A DNA stretch of 64,000 nt, from contig JABSSW010000040.1 of NCBI GenBank assembly GCA_018902385.1, positions 62,001-126,000 on the forward strand, read 5' to 3'. The notes beneath the pieces are model-generated. The model saw only the letters and a program-made list of their open reading frames with translations, made no database searches and was not told the origin of the DNA. The translations under genes and the position numbers were made by a program. The first letter of the stretch is position 1. Each line of letters opens with the position of its first letter. Source of the stretch: Physcia stellaris (lineage: Eukaryota > Ascomycota > Lecanoromycetes > Caliciales > Physciaceae). Positions 1 through 12,199 of this stretch are shown piece after piece.

Positions 1-1
1 T

Positions 2-163
2 TAGAACGGGAGAAGTAAAAGTCCAGCTTTTCTTCACTCTTGGGGAACGAGCAGTCTTCCTAGGACCCCTTCTCCTTCGGGCCGGAATTTCTTTGGCAGG
101 CTCAACAGAGGCCCCTTCATTACTGCTCTCCACTGTGTAATGTTCCTGGCGGTGATGAACCAT
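2..163 (-). CDS. N-terminal fragment of an unrecognised basic protein, cut by the left window edge
   Basis: Read on the minus strand, an ATG at 163-161 opens a frame of 54 codons that reaches the window edge without a stop. An in-frame stop lies just upstream at 175-173, so this ATG is the first available start. The predicted start reads MVHHRQEHYTVESSNEG. It is followed by a highly basic stretch with an RRRRGPRK run near residues 33-40, which resembles an AT-hook-like or nuclear-localisation patch. That function is inference only. Base composition and codon use look like ordinary genic sequence. The CT-rich stretch to the right (about 200-300) would be its promoter or 5' leader. I do not recognise a family, and the fragment could also be an artefact of a short open frame. 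Confidence 0.45.
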   Translation of the reverse strand, partial: MVHHRQEHYTVESSNEGASVEPAKEIPARRRRGPRKTARSPRVKKSWTFTSPVL

Positions 164-708
164 ACTGCTCTGTCAAAGGGCTACAAAGGTTTGCCTGTGT
201 AATCTGACGAGCTCGGATCATGCAAGAGGCACAAAAAAGGAATCACGCTCTCGGGAAAGAGAGAAGAGGGCAGCCTTCGTTCTCTTTCACTCTCAGCACT
301 CGCGCGGTCGAAGGAAAGAGGTAGAAAGACAGTCACACTCCATCAGGTGCTGGAACAGATCCCTTTTTTCAAGGGCCGAGGGGCCGTGCGGGGAATGAGG
401 AAAAACTTGAGGAGATGTGCATGTGAACGGCAGTCTGATGCGCAATTCATTCGAGCGCTTTTGATAAGACCAAGGCAATGAAGTAAGCTAAAAGTTTCCG
501 GAGACGGGAAGGCGTTGTCTCAGCTAATCAGACCCCTGGCTCGTTAGTCAAAAAGCCTTCATTTCTCGCCAGAGGGTCTGAGCCAAAGATCGGGTAAATC
601 TTGTTTTGAACGTTCGCGACTGCAATATTACATAAAAACAGCACGATAAGCTGATAACTAGCGTTTTTATCGAGTATTATTGATTTAGCTCAAAACATCC
701 CGAGCGCT

Positions 709-790
709 ATCAGGGTTATTTCAGAGTTGAGCAGCATAATCAGGGTTATCTCAGGGTTGAACAGCATAATCAGGGTTATTTCAGGGTTGA
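709..790. repeat. 30-bp tandem repeat, 2.7 copies
   Basis: Three units begin at 709, 739 and 769, an exact 30-base period. Each opens ATCAGGGTTAT and continues with a TCAGGGTTGA-like half, so AGGGTT occurs twice per unit. The third copy is truncated at about 790. The units differ from each other by only a few bases, which suggests a recent slippage array. No function is apparent. Confidence 0.85.
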
Positions 791-826
791 AGTTCTCGAA
801 GTCACGCAATTGAACGTTCAATTGAA

Positions 827-1168
827 CGTTCAATGCGCAATGCAATTGCGCAACAAACATCATATATTATACAATTATTTGTGTGAAACATTGTAATCTC
901 GTATCGAATTAACAATTATTTCGTTTTACATTGTCAAAATTCGAAATATTCGTTGCAATAATGAATTGCGCAATGTGTTTGATTTGACAATTTTTGAATT
1001 TGAAAATGTAAAGGAATGTGCGTTCACAAAACGTTTGCATTGTTGCGCAATTCAATTACACAACACTCATAATGTATTATACAATTATTTCTGTGGAACA
1101 TTGTAGCCCCGTATCGAAATAACAATTTTGTCGCTTTACATTGTTAAATTTCAAAATACTCGTTGCAA
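827..1168. repeat. Two diverged copies of a ~130-bp AT-rich module, 210 bp apart, with palindromic edges
   Basis: Sequence 827-958 aligns with 1037-1168 at a constant offset of 210 bases. Shared landmarks are a TTGCGCAA-like core, TATTATACAATTATTT, GAAACATTGTA/GGAACATTGTA, GTATCGAA, and CTCGTTGCAA or its close variant. A nested palindrome of GAACGTTC boxes lies at about 809-835, and TTGCGCAA-like palindromes occur at several module edges. The arrangement could be a decayed MITE pair or a tandem duplication. I see no open reading frame in it. Confidence 0.7.
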
Positions 1169-1518
1169 GGAAAAGCTTCGAAAAGTGCTGAATTTGAGTG
1201 GTGACACGAAGGTCAATACGGTTATTTATCCGATTTCTGGTCCAGACGTGTAGGTAAGAAGCCCGAGCCCTGTGACGCTTCGGCTACACGGCCCGAGACA
1301 AGGAAGGCGGGCTCGGCGGGTACCTCACTGTGTTACATAAGAAGATTATGTAATAAGTGCCGACCGAGCTGAGGCACTTCCGGGCGCTCACTTTGGAGAA
1401 CTCTCTAACGCAAACTAGAACTAGCGCGGCGCGTCAATTACCGCGTCGCACCTGCGAGAGACAATTCAAGTACCTTGCCCCTCCAAGTACTCTGCCAGGA
1501 ATATGCTATGCATTGCGA

Positions 1519-4500
1519 ATGGCCGAATGGAGAGTCCGAGGATATGTCGCAGACTCCGACGAAGAAGACGATAGCCAGGCCTCGGAGCCTCGAGATACCA
1601 TCTACTCTGTCACATCTCTTGCCCTCGTCGCCAGAGAAGACGACCAAAATGAGAAACAGAAGAACTTAGATCCCTCATCCGGGATTTCGGCTGCGAATGA
1701 GGCACAGACGTCACAAGGCAGCATCGTTGGAGAAGATGGCAGGATCCCCCACGTATCAAATACACCAAGTGCTGAAGAAAGCCTCAGGACAGAGGATGGA
1801 AAGCAGAGACTCGACCAGAATCCCTCAGAGAACCAACCCAAGCCCGCGGAATGCACCGGAACTGGAGAAATATTTACGAATGCGTGGGGGAGCATAGATG
1901 ATAGAGACGAGATCGATGAGCTACAAAGAGACACTACTCCGCCGTCCTCAACGAAAAGGAGGTCTGATCATGGCTCCGTCCACGAGACTGAAGATAGAAG
2001 CACAGCCACCGAAGGAATTCGTACGTCCGAGGAAAAACTCAATCTACCAACATCTGGGGAAGTGCAAGCGAGTCCTCCAGTGGCTATAGCGCGAGATATT
2101 CACGAGAGGCTACCCCTGACTCTATCGCAGGAGCCTCATGGGGAGGTTGCACCTCGTCTAGGAAATCCCAATCTGAATCGCCTCGTCAATGTGGTTATCG
2201 AAGTCCCGAGTTCCACACCATCGCAGCGCGTTGGAACCAGCCGAAACCTAAGACATCGCAATCCCATTCAGCTACATCCATATGCCATTGAAAGCGAAAA
2301 GTATCGCCAAGTCCTCAAAGCGAGAGGTTTGAAACCATTACGTATCGCTCAGACGCAGAATGAGAGCCAAACATATGATGGGAATGAGTCTCAGATGCAG
2401 GATATCGCTGCCGAGGGGGTGGAGCGCTCTTACACTCCTGACAGCTCATCGTCATCACCTATATCCGAGCCTCCAGATATTCTTGTATCTCCAGTGCCTA
2501 GTTCTGGTAATGTGGCACCCGAGGGCGAAGAGTTTCCGGATGTCGACACACTACTTCGTGCTCATCCTGAGGGGGTTTTTCAAAATGGATTCAAAAGGCG
2601 GAAGACGGCCCATACCTTTTCTAGGAAAGATCACAGAGTATTCGCTGGAAGGGGCTCAGATCTCTCCAAGAGAAAAGACTTACCACGGCATGGCGAGGAG
2701 GACTCGACTCTGTTTGATGTTCCTGCCTCGCCTCCCCTCTCGAGTGGGTCCCCCGAATATGAGATACATACTCGATTCCCACGGTTTAGGGTCCCACGAA
2801 AAACATCACCAGTTGCGCTTCCGACGCCTTTGACATCATCGGAACCACGAAGGCCTCCAGTCATTGGCATCCCAGAAGTTGAGCATTCTCCAATAAGTGA
2901 CGAGCTTCTCGATCAAAATGAGGCATCGGAGGTCTCCTCGAGCTCAGAAGGTAGCTCGTCGGAAAGTCAGCCTGCCAATGAAATGCGATCCGTGCAGCGT
3001 AAGATTCGTGGTGTACTTCCCGCATCATGGCTCAAGTTAGATCTCAAAACGCAAACCAAAAGATCTAAAAGAATTCCAGGACATGAAAAGCCTCCAGCTG
3101 TAGGCACGGATAATTTGCAGCGAGGTATTGCCCGACGAAGATCTGTTGCCCAAAGTGTCAGCCCTTCTGCAAACCGGGTGGAACGAATTGTTCTTTCAGA
3201 CGACGACGAGTCGGATCCGCAGTCTGACGATCTTGATACCATGGGAGACGCCATGCGCAGCTCAACACGACCCACACTCAAGAATCCAAGACATTGGCTA
3301 GAAGATGAACGTTTCTCAGGTACACATGGAGCTGAAGTTGAGGAGGATAATCGTATCGATGAGATGCTGCCTGCTGTGAGAAAGACATCAGCAACTGCTC
3401 GAAAGAGGAAATCGGGGCCTAGTGTCAGGACTATGAAGCATGTATCAGGTGCACCCAACCGGAATACAGGCCATCAGCCTAAGATAACCAGCCATATCAC
3501 CAAAAAAAGTAGAAGGCGAAGTGCTCAACAACCTCCAAGACTAGGTATACTTGATACTTCTACATTAATTGGAAATACTGAAACTCCCACCCCTTCATTT
3601 GTTAGAGTAGCGCGGCGTACAGCACGGGCGAGGAATGATAAGGGACGACAGAGCCCTTCGAGAAAACAACTAAAGCTTGCGACATTCGAGGATACACAGG
3701 AAGTGAAGCAGATCTTGAAAGACTGGCGAAAAGGAAAAATCAGGCCGCGCTACAAAGCCCGCTCAGTGACTGCTCGAACACCTCTGATAGACCTTACTGG
3801 GAACAATGAGATCTTACCAAGGCAATCCAAGGACCCTACACTAAGGATGAATGCAAACATATCTCGAAGCCACACCCAGGACACCTCATCGAGGAAGCCA
3901 AGAAGACTGCAGGGAACACTTGACAGTCTGCTCGCTAGAAGTACAACGCCACAAACTCGCCAGCCTAAGGTGCGGAAGTTCAAATATACAAAGTGTGAAG
4001 AAACTTCAAGGATCCCTCCCCCATCCGGCCACATAATCCCTTCTATTGGACACTCACGCGAAACGAGGCCCGCCATGTTGGAAGGACTAAAAAACGATTA
4101 TCCCTCTGTCTTTCAGCAAGGTCTTTCTAACATTACTAAAATCCATCAGAAAACTCCTATACCTGGGAGCAGGCCGCCAAGGAAAAGGGTTCCAAGGCAG
4201 ATGTCGTCCAATGTCAACAACAATACTTTAAGACCCGAGATATTCCAAGACAAAGAACATGCACAATACCAAAACCCACTAGTCAAACGCCATGATAAGA
4301 AGAGCATATCAAACAGTCTTGCGAGGGTTCAACAGCCCTTGGATGGTGATCTACCAGCAGTAGACATGGCGGAAATTGAGGATGGTCTTGCAGGCCTTGA
4401 TCATTTTGACAAGGACTTTACGGTTTTTGACATCGAGCCTTTACCAGTAGGGGTCAAATTTGACACAACCACATTCATAGGAAGTGGTGGATTTCACAAG

Positions 4501-7500
4501 TATACCAAAGTGGAGAACTTCCAGGCCATGGATCAGCCAAGAGGCATTCAGTCTTTCAGTATTCATCAAGAGACTTTTGCTCTGGGGTAAGTTCTTGTGG
4601 AGAAGTCAATATTCGTTTCACGGCCTGTCAGCTGCGTACGAGATGTAAATGCTAACTTTTGTGAATGCAGTCCTTGGAATGAGCTGGCAGCCTCCCAGCT
4701 TGAAAGATGCTTCGAAATCATTCATAAAAGCGTTCTAGATCTCGCGAGGTCGTCGATGCCAACACTTACTACACTGAATTCCGCGGCTTTGGTCGCAAAC
4801 AATCTCATCCATTACATCTCGAGCCATCTTTCTTTCACCGATCCAATGGATAGAACGCTATTCCTAGAGTTTAGCAAATCATCGCTCAACAAGGTGGTCC
4901 ACGACCTATATTTGGCCAGACATGCAGATACTCATTCGACATCAGTCAGAGAAGAGCACGAAAACCTCCAGATTATGCTAGGCATGTTTGTGACTGTGAT
5001 AATACACCAGATACACCAAATAGCCAACCATGCACTTGTTCCACCTTCGTTGAAAGACGAGGTCGGCCACCTTCTGGCTTCTTCAGCGAGGGTGAACTTG
5101 AAAACTGTTATCAAGGATCGATTCATGACATTTCTGTCCTACTTGGGTCACCTAAGCTCCAATGGATCTTGTGAGACACGCGATCTCACCTTTCGAGAAA
5201 ACTATGAACCTATTGAAGCGCTTGTGGTCAGCCACCATATTCTCGTCAAGACTCATGATTCCCTTGAGTTGTTTTGGACGCTCGTCAACGACGCCCTGTC
5301 AGACAAATTTCAGAATCTACAGCCAGACATCGACGTTCTGGAGCAGCGGTGGAAGTACACACTATCCTTGCTACCTTTCCTCGAGCTTGATGTCCAGGGC
5401 AAGCTTGAACCCGGTCGGCGATTCAAATACCCCTTAGAGAATTGGAAAGCTGTCAAGCCGATGATCGAGTTAGTGTTCTCTACTTATCACGCGACCTCGA
5501 CCTCCTACCATCCAAAATTCAACGTTTATTGCCGACAACTCTATGCTCGATGTTTTCGCCTAATCAAACATTGGCAGTGGGGCAATTGTAACTCGATGCT
5601 CGGCATTCTTTTCGACAATTTCGCTCAGAATGACTTGGCTCACCTAAGAAACGAAGAATACAGGGGCAATCATGGCTCACCCGCTTTTCTCGACCATCTT
5701 GACGAAGCACCGTCTCTAGAATTGAGACGCGACGATCGCTGTTTCCACATCCTCTTGAAAATCATTGCGGAGGTACTTAGACATCTTCGCCAATGTGACG
5801 ATTCGAAAAACATCCAGAACCTCGTTTTCAGACTCATGCCTAATCACGGACGCTACCTACGGAAGGAGGAGGAAGTGGCCCCTGCCGATCTAGCTGCTTT
5901 GAGAAATCATCACGATTTACTCTGCACCCTATATTGGAGCTCGCCGCCAAAATATAGGCCTCATCTAAGGTCTTTCCAAGACCTTGTCGACATTGACTCT
6001 TCTCATACAGAAGCCTGTCAGCTCAGTGTTCGGGCTTGGTCACGCCTAGTCAACTTCCAGCTTTCCACAGATGAATCCTTGGATAGCCTTGATCCTTTCG
6101 CGAATTGGCACAGCAATATACTACAATGCACGTTTGGTCAGCTTGACGTGGCTCGCACAGAGGGTGAGTCAGCAGCCCGCAAGGCTGGTCTCGCTGGCCT
6201 AGATGATTTCGACACGCTGGAGATATCGGAAGATTTGCTAGAGCTTAAGCGTCGAATATTCAAGATGCTTACCAAGCTCGAAGACGTTATAGTAGCAGCC
6301 TTGACGGCTTTAGAGACGGCCGTTACCAAAGCTCCGAGCAACGAAGCAGCAAGCAAGCTGATCAAGGAGCCATTAGCCCTTGCCCTGCAGCGACTTGATC
6401 TTAGCCTTCATCAAAGGAACAACATCGTCCTCAAAGCTCTAGACGTGGTACTGGCCTATACTCGGCGCTCGAAAGCTGGCTCTAAAGACAAGACTTCTCA
6501 ATGGTCTACCGATGATAGTCAGGACTACGGTGATTGGTCTGCGTTTGACGATGTTGAAGCTCTGAGCGAAAGCATTCTCAAGTTGTTGGAAAATCCCTTG
6601 CGAGTTTTGCTTTCTAACAGCTTCGGTGCAGATACTGTTATGAAAGACGACTTACTCTCTAGAATTGTTGATTGTTATGCCTCAGTAGCCTCTGTACTCG
6701 TTCATCAAGGGCTCAGATCTTGGGAAGACTACCTTCATCCCTTCGGACAATGCTCATGGGAGCTTTTACGAAGCACGCCGCAAAGCCAGAAGTATCATCC
6801 GTATTACCTTGCACATTTATTAGAACTAAGCCGCGGCGTCTATGCTACTAACAGAGAGTACATCCTAAAGACCTGGCTTGTGGCGATCGTCGAACGCGAG
6901 GCATCTCTCAAGTTTCAACACGTACTTACAAGCTCGGTTTTAAATGTCGGCCAGAGAGACTGTTTACTATACAATCCGCCGTTCTTTATGGAACGAGTGT
7001 CGGGGCGCTTCAACATCACGGCAAACGAGTTTTCCGCAGGCCGGAGCTCCCTGATATTCATGATACTTTCAAACATGTGGGAGGCCGTGAGAGAAATGTC
7101 CCCTGAGACTCATGGTAGTGCGGTCACGACGAAGCAACAATACAAGGAATTACTCGGAGTGATGATGGGTGCAATGAAGCGAAAATACCAAGAGCTTGGC
7201 CAGAGCGACCACACCAGTGGCACATACGTTGAGTTTGTACAAACCATTATTCAAGCTCTCCATAAAAACACCTCGACGATTTGTCCAGTCGACAAATTCT
7301 TTACTGACCCAAGCAAATTTCCCCTACCAGAAACTGATCCTGCCTATATAGTTGGACAACTCCAAAACTATGGCCTTCGTTTGGAGGATCCGAGGACACA
7401 TAAACAACTGGCTGCTTTCCTCCAATCCCTCTCCGAAAAGGCTGCAAAGGGAAACCAGCAAGCAGATCTCGCGAGCAATTTGTTTACTGCGATGTCCGAT

Positions 7501-8298
7501 AACTTCGAAACTGGTGACACGGCTCATCCCTCGCTGCGTACGTTCTTGATCAAGGCTATCTTTCCCGCATACCTTGTAGTTGGGTTCAAGAACCACAGTG
7601 GCTTGGTGTTCCTGGTGCCTTTCTTGAAGGCGCTACAGATGGTCTTTCGGACTCTTTCTAGAGACTTTGCTGCCCATGTAAAAGGCTGTGTTACGTCGAT
7701 GACATCCATGATCTCGAGCTTTCTTCATGATCTCTGGTCATCGTGGCCAACTTCCACCGAAAACGCGGATTGCCTGGAGGACCGCCATATGCTGCGTTTG
7801 CTAGGAGAGTGTTATGCCACAGTCACGGCCTTGTTGCCAGTAATAGACCAGATCCACAGGATACGTGAGCCTACAGAAGAGGTGGCTGAGGTCCTTATCC
7901 GTCTTGAGAGCTTCGCGGATTGGTCGTTGAAGCCAGGCCAACGCAACTACGTGGATCTCTGGCATGAGCCAGCTCCGAAAGTTACAGTTGATCCTGCCTA
8001 TCAGACGGTATGTAATTTCACCCAAAGGGAGCTTGAGCGCTCTCTACAGTCAGGTTGGTTCAACGAAACGGCAAGCGAACGAGCACGGATTTCCTATGAC
8101 CAAGGAGGCACGGAGGGGGCGAACTTTGATATGGGACTAGCAAGCTACCCGGAGGAATTGAACGGCTATCGCGAGGCAGTTCATGGATTTTTAGATGGCT
8201 TGGAAGCTTACCCCTTCTATTACGGTGACAGTCATGTTCAGGATGGGGAATTGGCAGAATCTGCGCAGGGGTTCAACTTTGATGATGTTATGATATGA
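1519..8298 (+). CDS. mus7: Mus7/Mms22-family DNA repair protein
   Basis: Mus7 (S. pombe) / Mms22 (S. cerevisiae) acts in the nucleus at damaged replication forks and works with the Rtt101-Mms1 cullin ubiquitin ligase. The chosen start (1519) gives MAEWRVRGYVADSDEED, the short acidic N-terminus typical of the fungal family. An in-frame ATG 54 codons upstream (1357) is less likely. One intron at 4587-4670 (84 nt, GTAAGT donor, GCTAAC branch site, GCAG acceptor) joins two exons in frame and removes a stop, giving about 2231 residues. The first ~1000 residues are low-complexity, Ser/Glu/Arg-rich and probably disordered. The second exon is a long alpha-helical region that carries the family similarity. 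Length fits fungal Mus7 (about 2000 residues). Family assignment is from recall of the N-terminal motif and overall architecture. Confidence 0.85.
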
Positions 8299-8720
8299 GA
8301 CATGTCCTCTAGTACGTGTAGATAGACTAGGATACCAGCATGAATTTATCCACAAACCGGCTTGGAACTCTCAAGTTCTTTTCATACTCCATCACTTCCA
8401 ATGGTACAGACCTTACTCACTTTACATACTACCATGTAGACCGTGTGAGACCGTGGCCAAGCTCGTCAGGTCTTGGCGATTAGATTAGGGTTGCAGGTAA
8501 GCTTGATGAGCTGGCCTAGGCCTTTGAATGAAGTCATCGATTTAAGGGACTGCGACCATGGGGCTCTCCAAGACTCAGCCGTAAGATCAACTTGGTTAAA
8601 GTGATAGGCAGGCTATCCCGTACGATAGTATAAATTCCAAACTCACAGACACTTCTTGAAGTCTTGATAGGAGTACGCCCGGTTCGTCCCGCGTTGGTTT
8701 AACCACTCGCTCCAATAAGC
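8299..8720. other. Intergenic spacer between mus7 and the next gene
   Basis: This 422-base spacer has normal GC. It should hold the mus7 3' end and the promoter of the gene at 8721. I see no recognisable element in it. Confidence 0.6.
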
Positions 8721-9740
8721 ATGCCTCCTTCGCCCTTACCAACGCTCTCCTCCACATTCCCAATCAACAAACCAACCGCCCAGACTTCTTCATCCCCAAA
8801 GACGTCTTCGGTTCAGAGTACGCGGAAATCAAGGAGAGCAGAAAATGACGCTGCCATACGGGCATCGAAACTCCAAATCCGACAAAACATTCGTGAGGAT
8901 TGGACATGGCCCCCCACGGATTCGCAACCCCGAAATACGCGTTGCACTGCCATAGAGACACAATGGCGCGAACGGGAAAGCGATTCTTCACTGCCTCCGT
9001 CACCAAGCCTTGAAGCCCAAGATGCTTCATCCGCAGACCCATACCGATTTGAAGGCCCAGACTCGCTACTAGACGTCAAGAGCACGAGGAAAAGGAAGCG
9101 CCAGCACGCACTACAGGAAGAGCTCAGCTACAACATGGGTCTTGGTACCTACATGCAGAGGCGAGATGCCTGGACGGGTGCAATGCCAATACCGCAATCA
9201 CCGCCCGACTCGGCTGCTGAAGACGACTCCTCGGAATCGGTAGCGACAGGCGCTGGCTCTGACGACTGTGACGCATCCTCCCTTTCTACGAGCACATCCA
9301 ACTTCTCCACAACTTGCCATGTTGGGAAGCCCCCATCTACGAATGACCCGGACTTCCCCATACCACCCTCGACAGCCCATGACCTAGGCGCACAAAGTCC
9401 AACAGTACTCGTGCCCCTTCCGCCGCCACTCCTACCGCCTACGAACCCTATTCGCGCCGCTATCTCACCATCCACATATCCAAACATCTACAGTAAGATC
9501 ATTGTCCAAGGCCTTAGTCCCACGATACCCGTCAATCTGAAAGACATCGTTTGCGCGATGGTAGATGGATGGAAGAGAGACGGAGAGTGGCCACCGAAAG
9601 ATAGCCAAGGGCAGGTATATCAAGGCAAGGATGCTGCGACCAAAGGTGATGGAGTGGGAAAGGCGTTGGCAAAAAGGGGTGTGGGGAGGATGAAGAGGGT
9701 TCTGGGGTTGGAAAATCAGGGAGCGGCTAGGGACGGTTGA
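8721..9740 (+). CDS. Conserved-looking fungal hypothetical protein, disordered with two ordered motifs
   Basis: This is a single uninterrupted 339-residue frame from an ATG to a TGA. The N-terminal ~60 residues are Ser/Thr/Pro-rich. After that come a basic helix with DAAIRASKLQIRQNIREDW (about residues 43-61) and YNMGLGTYMQRRDAWTGAM near residue 140. A Ser/Asp-rich linker and a proline run follow. The C-terminal module reads YPNIYSKIIVQGLSPTIPVN and then MVDGWKRDGEWPPK. The spaced Trp/Tyr motifs and the final WKxxGEWPP pattern suggest a conserved fungal domain, possibly the Gag1-like clamp/DUF4050 type. That is recall and uncertain. No signal peptide or membrane segment is visible. A search of the two ordered motifs against PF13259 would decide. 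Confidence 0.7.
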   Translation: MPPSPLPTLSSTFPINKPTAQTSSSPKTSSVQSTRKSRRAENDAAIRASKLQIRQNIREDWTWPPTDSQPRNTRCTAIETQWRERESDSSLPPSPSLEAQDASSADPYRFEGPDSLLDVKSTRKRKRQHALQEELSYNMGLGTYMQRRDAWTGAMPIPQSPPDSAAEDDSSESVATGAGSDDCDASSLSTSTSNFSTTCHVGKPPSTNDPDFPIPPSTAHDLGAQSPTVLVPLPPPLLPPTNPIRAAISPSTYPNIYSKIIVQGLSPTIPVNLKDIVCAMVDGWKRDGEWPPKDSQGQVYQGKDAATKGDGVGKALAKRGVGRMKRVLGLENQGAARDG

Positions 9741-10244
9741 GCAGTGGGGAAGGTTGATTGTTGAATTTGAATCATGAGCATCGCTTGCATCGCGAGCTCT
9801 ATGATGGCAATGCCTGCCATTGAGTTCCGGTGTCGAGCTTTTGCTTAGTCTTCAACCAAATTCCATAGGAACATGTCAATGCTTACGATTATGGACTGCC
9901 TACCCAGGGATCTATCTGCACACTGTCTTTACAAAAGCAACATTACTCCTCAGCATCTACATAAGGTATTCACATGCAGAGTGGATTTGAATTCGCCTTG
10001 TCAGCCTGTGAATCTGCCTCGGCCAGTTGACGAAGCCAGAACCCTGAATTATAACCCTAAAGTATATTGCTTTTGGAAAACTAGTGCATCTAGCGATAAG
10101 CGCTGATTGGTGGGTGGCGGAGCTCCATTGCTGCTCTCGAATCCTCTTTTCCAACCTCCACATATTCATCCCGGGAGCCTCGAAAGTTTTTGTCCTTCTC
10201 TTTAGTCATTTCCGTTGCGAAGGTCACAGTCCGTGCCAGCAGCC
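9741..10244. other. Intergenic spacer upstream of vma2
   Basis: This 504-base region of normal composition lies between two co-oriented genes. Short open frames exist but none has recognisable content. It should contain the 3' end of the upstream gene and the vma2 promoter and leader. Confidence 0.55.
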
Positions 10245-12199
10245 ATGACCTCTCAAGGATCTGACCCCCGCATGACAACTATTCACCCTCGAATCCGCTA
10301 CAATACCATCGGGGGTGTCAATGGACCTCTTGTTATTCTGGACAATGTGCGATTCCAGGAGTACTACAAGAGGCACCTAGCTGATGGGTATTGCCATAGG
10401 TCAAATTCCCCAGATTCAATGAGATTGTCTCCCTCACATTACCCGATGGCTCGGAGCGGTCAGGACAGGTGTTGGAAGCCAGAGGTATGAGCTCTTGCAC
10501 AGGACTTGGATCATTGCATCAACTGACTTTAGTGAATTACAGGAAATCGTGCGGTTGTACAGGTGCATTATGAAGAGTCTACAGGGCCATGACAATTGCT
10601 AAAAGGAAGAAGGTCTTCGAAGGTACCACTGGGATCGACGTCAAGAAGGTCGGGCGAAGAACTTCCATTGGCATACATCGTTTGCTGACTCTTGGAAGAC
10701 GAAAGTAGAGTTTACGGGGCACAATCTAAAGATTGGTGTCTCGGAGGACATGCTGGGGCGGGTCTTCGATGGTTCGGGGCGAGCAATCGACAAGGGCCCC
10801 AAAGTGCTGGCTGAAGATTATCTCGACATCAATGGAAGCCCCATAAACCCATACTCACGAGTAAGCCTGGACCAATGGATATTTTCACAAAGTACTGAGG
10901 ATATCTAGGTGTACCCTGAAGAGATGATCGCTACTGGGATATCGGCAATTGATACCATGAACTCCATTGCCCGAGGACAAAAAATCCCCATCTTCTCAGC
11001 TGCCGGTTTACCACACAATGAGATTGCTGCTCAAATTTGTCGACAAGCTGGTCTGGTGAACAAGCCTACAAAGGACGTTCACGACGGTCACGAAGAGAAC
11101 TTCTCCATCGTCTTCGCTGCCATGGGTGTCAACATGGAGACGAGTAGATTCTTCACCCGCGATTTCGAAGAAAACGGCAGTATGGAAAGGGTCACCCTTT
11201 TCCTCAATCTGGCAAACGACCCTACGTATGTTACCCGTCCTCGCATATATTGAGACTAGCTGACCATGCATAGAATTGAACGTATCATCACCCCTCGTCT
11301 CGCTCTCACAACAGCGGAATATTACGCTTACCAGCTCGAAAAACACGTTCTTGTCATCCTTACAGATTTGACGGCTTACTGTGATGCTCTTCGAGAGGTT
11401 TCGGCAGCTCGAGAAGAAGTCCCTGGCCGTCGTGGTTACCCGGGTTACATGTACACTGATCTGTCTACAATCTACGAGCGGGCGGGACGTGTAGAGGGCC
11501 GCAATGGCTCCATTACTCAGATTCCCATTCTCACTATGCCTAATGACGGTAAGAGCTTTAAATTTGCACTGCAAACTCTTGCTAATCTCGAATTAGATAT
11601 TACACATCCTATCCCCGATCTAACAGGCTACATCACTGAAGGTCAAATCTTCATTGACCGACAACTGTACAACAAAGGTGTCTATCCGCCCATCAATGTA
11701 CTTCCCTCTCTTTCTCGTCTTATGAAGTCTGCTATTGGCGAAGGTCACACGAGGAAAGACCATGGTGATGTGTCCAACCAGCTATACGCCAAGTATGCCA
11801 TCGGCCGAGACGCAGGTAAGTCATCCTCCCATAGCCGCCTAGGCGATCGCTGACAGGCCTCTAGCATCCATGAAAGCCGTCGTGGGAGAAGAGGCGCTGT
11901 CCTCAGAAGACAAGCTGTCCCTTGAATTCCTGGAGAAGTTCGAAAAGACCTTCATCTCCCAATCAGCGTACGAGTCCCGAACGATCTACGAGTCCATCGA
12001 CCTTGCCTGGGGCTTGCTCCGTATCTACCCCAAGGAACTGCTGAATCGTATCCCGAAGAAGATCCTCGATGAATTCTACCAGCGGTCGGGCAAGAATAGG
12101 AGAGATGGTGGTAATAAAGACACCCGGGATAATGAGGAGCAGGATCAAGAACCCCAGACGAATGGGCAGCAGGATGGCGAGGAGGAGGATTTGATCTAA
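10245..12199 (+). CDS. vma2: V-type proton ATPase subunit B (Vma2), nine exons
   Basis: The product is the non-catalytic nucleotide-binding subunit of the V1 sector. It alternates with subunit A in the hexamer that drives proton pumping into vacuoles and endosomes. Inferred exons are 10245-10346, 10400-10484, 10543-10562, 10613-10648, 10699-10860, 10909-11225, 11274-11548, 11597-11815 and 11865-12199, all in phase and totalling 516 residues, the usual size. Visible family blocks include [61 protein letters not shown] (the P-loop-like region), [20 protein letters not shown] and [17 protein letters not shown]. The protein ends in a polar, acidic tail. Introns are 48-58 nt. One donor is GTCGGG and two are GTGC, which are weak, and exons 3 and 4 are only 20 and 36 nt. 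The exon joins rest on the conserved protein sequence. Confidence 0.95.

Larger units (their letters stand above)
164..1518. other. Intergenic region between the left-edge gene and mus7, with several repeats
   Basis: There is no supportable gene here. The first ~450 bases look like a divergent promoter or leader of normal GC. From about 600 to 1170 the sequence becomes AT-rich and carries a 30-bp tandem repeat and a diverged duplicated module, both listed separately. The last 150 bases before the mus7 start return to normal GC. An in-frame extension of the mus7 reading frame runs back to an ATG at 1357, but the conserved-looking start is at 1519. Confidence 0.6.

Noticed and set aside
709-790. 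CRISPR-like array
   Set aside because: The repeats are directly adjacent with no spacers, and the genome is eukaryotic.
1357-1518. Upstream ATG of the mus7 frame as the true start
   Set aside because: The 54 extra residues lack conserved character, while the ATG at 1519 gives the typical family N-terminus.
10245-10908. 5' half of vma2 as a pseudogene
   Set aside because: The apparent stops and frame changes all fall in four short introns plus one more at 10861. Splicing them gives an uninterrupted, full-length conserved protein.
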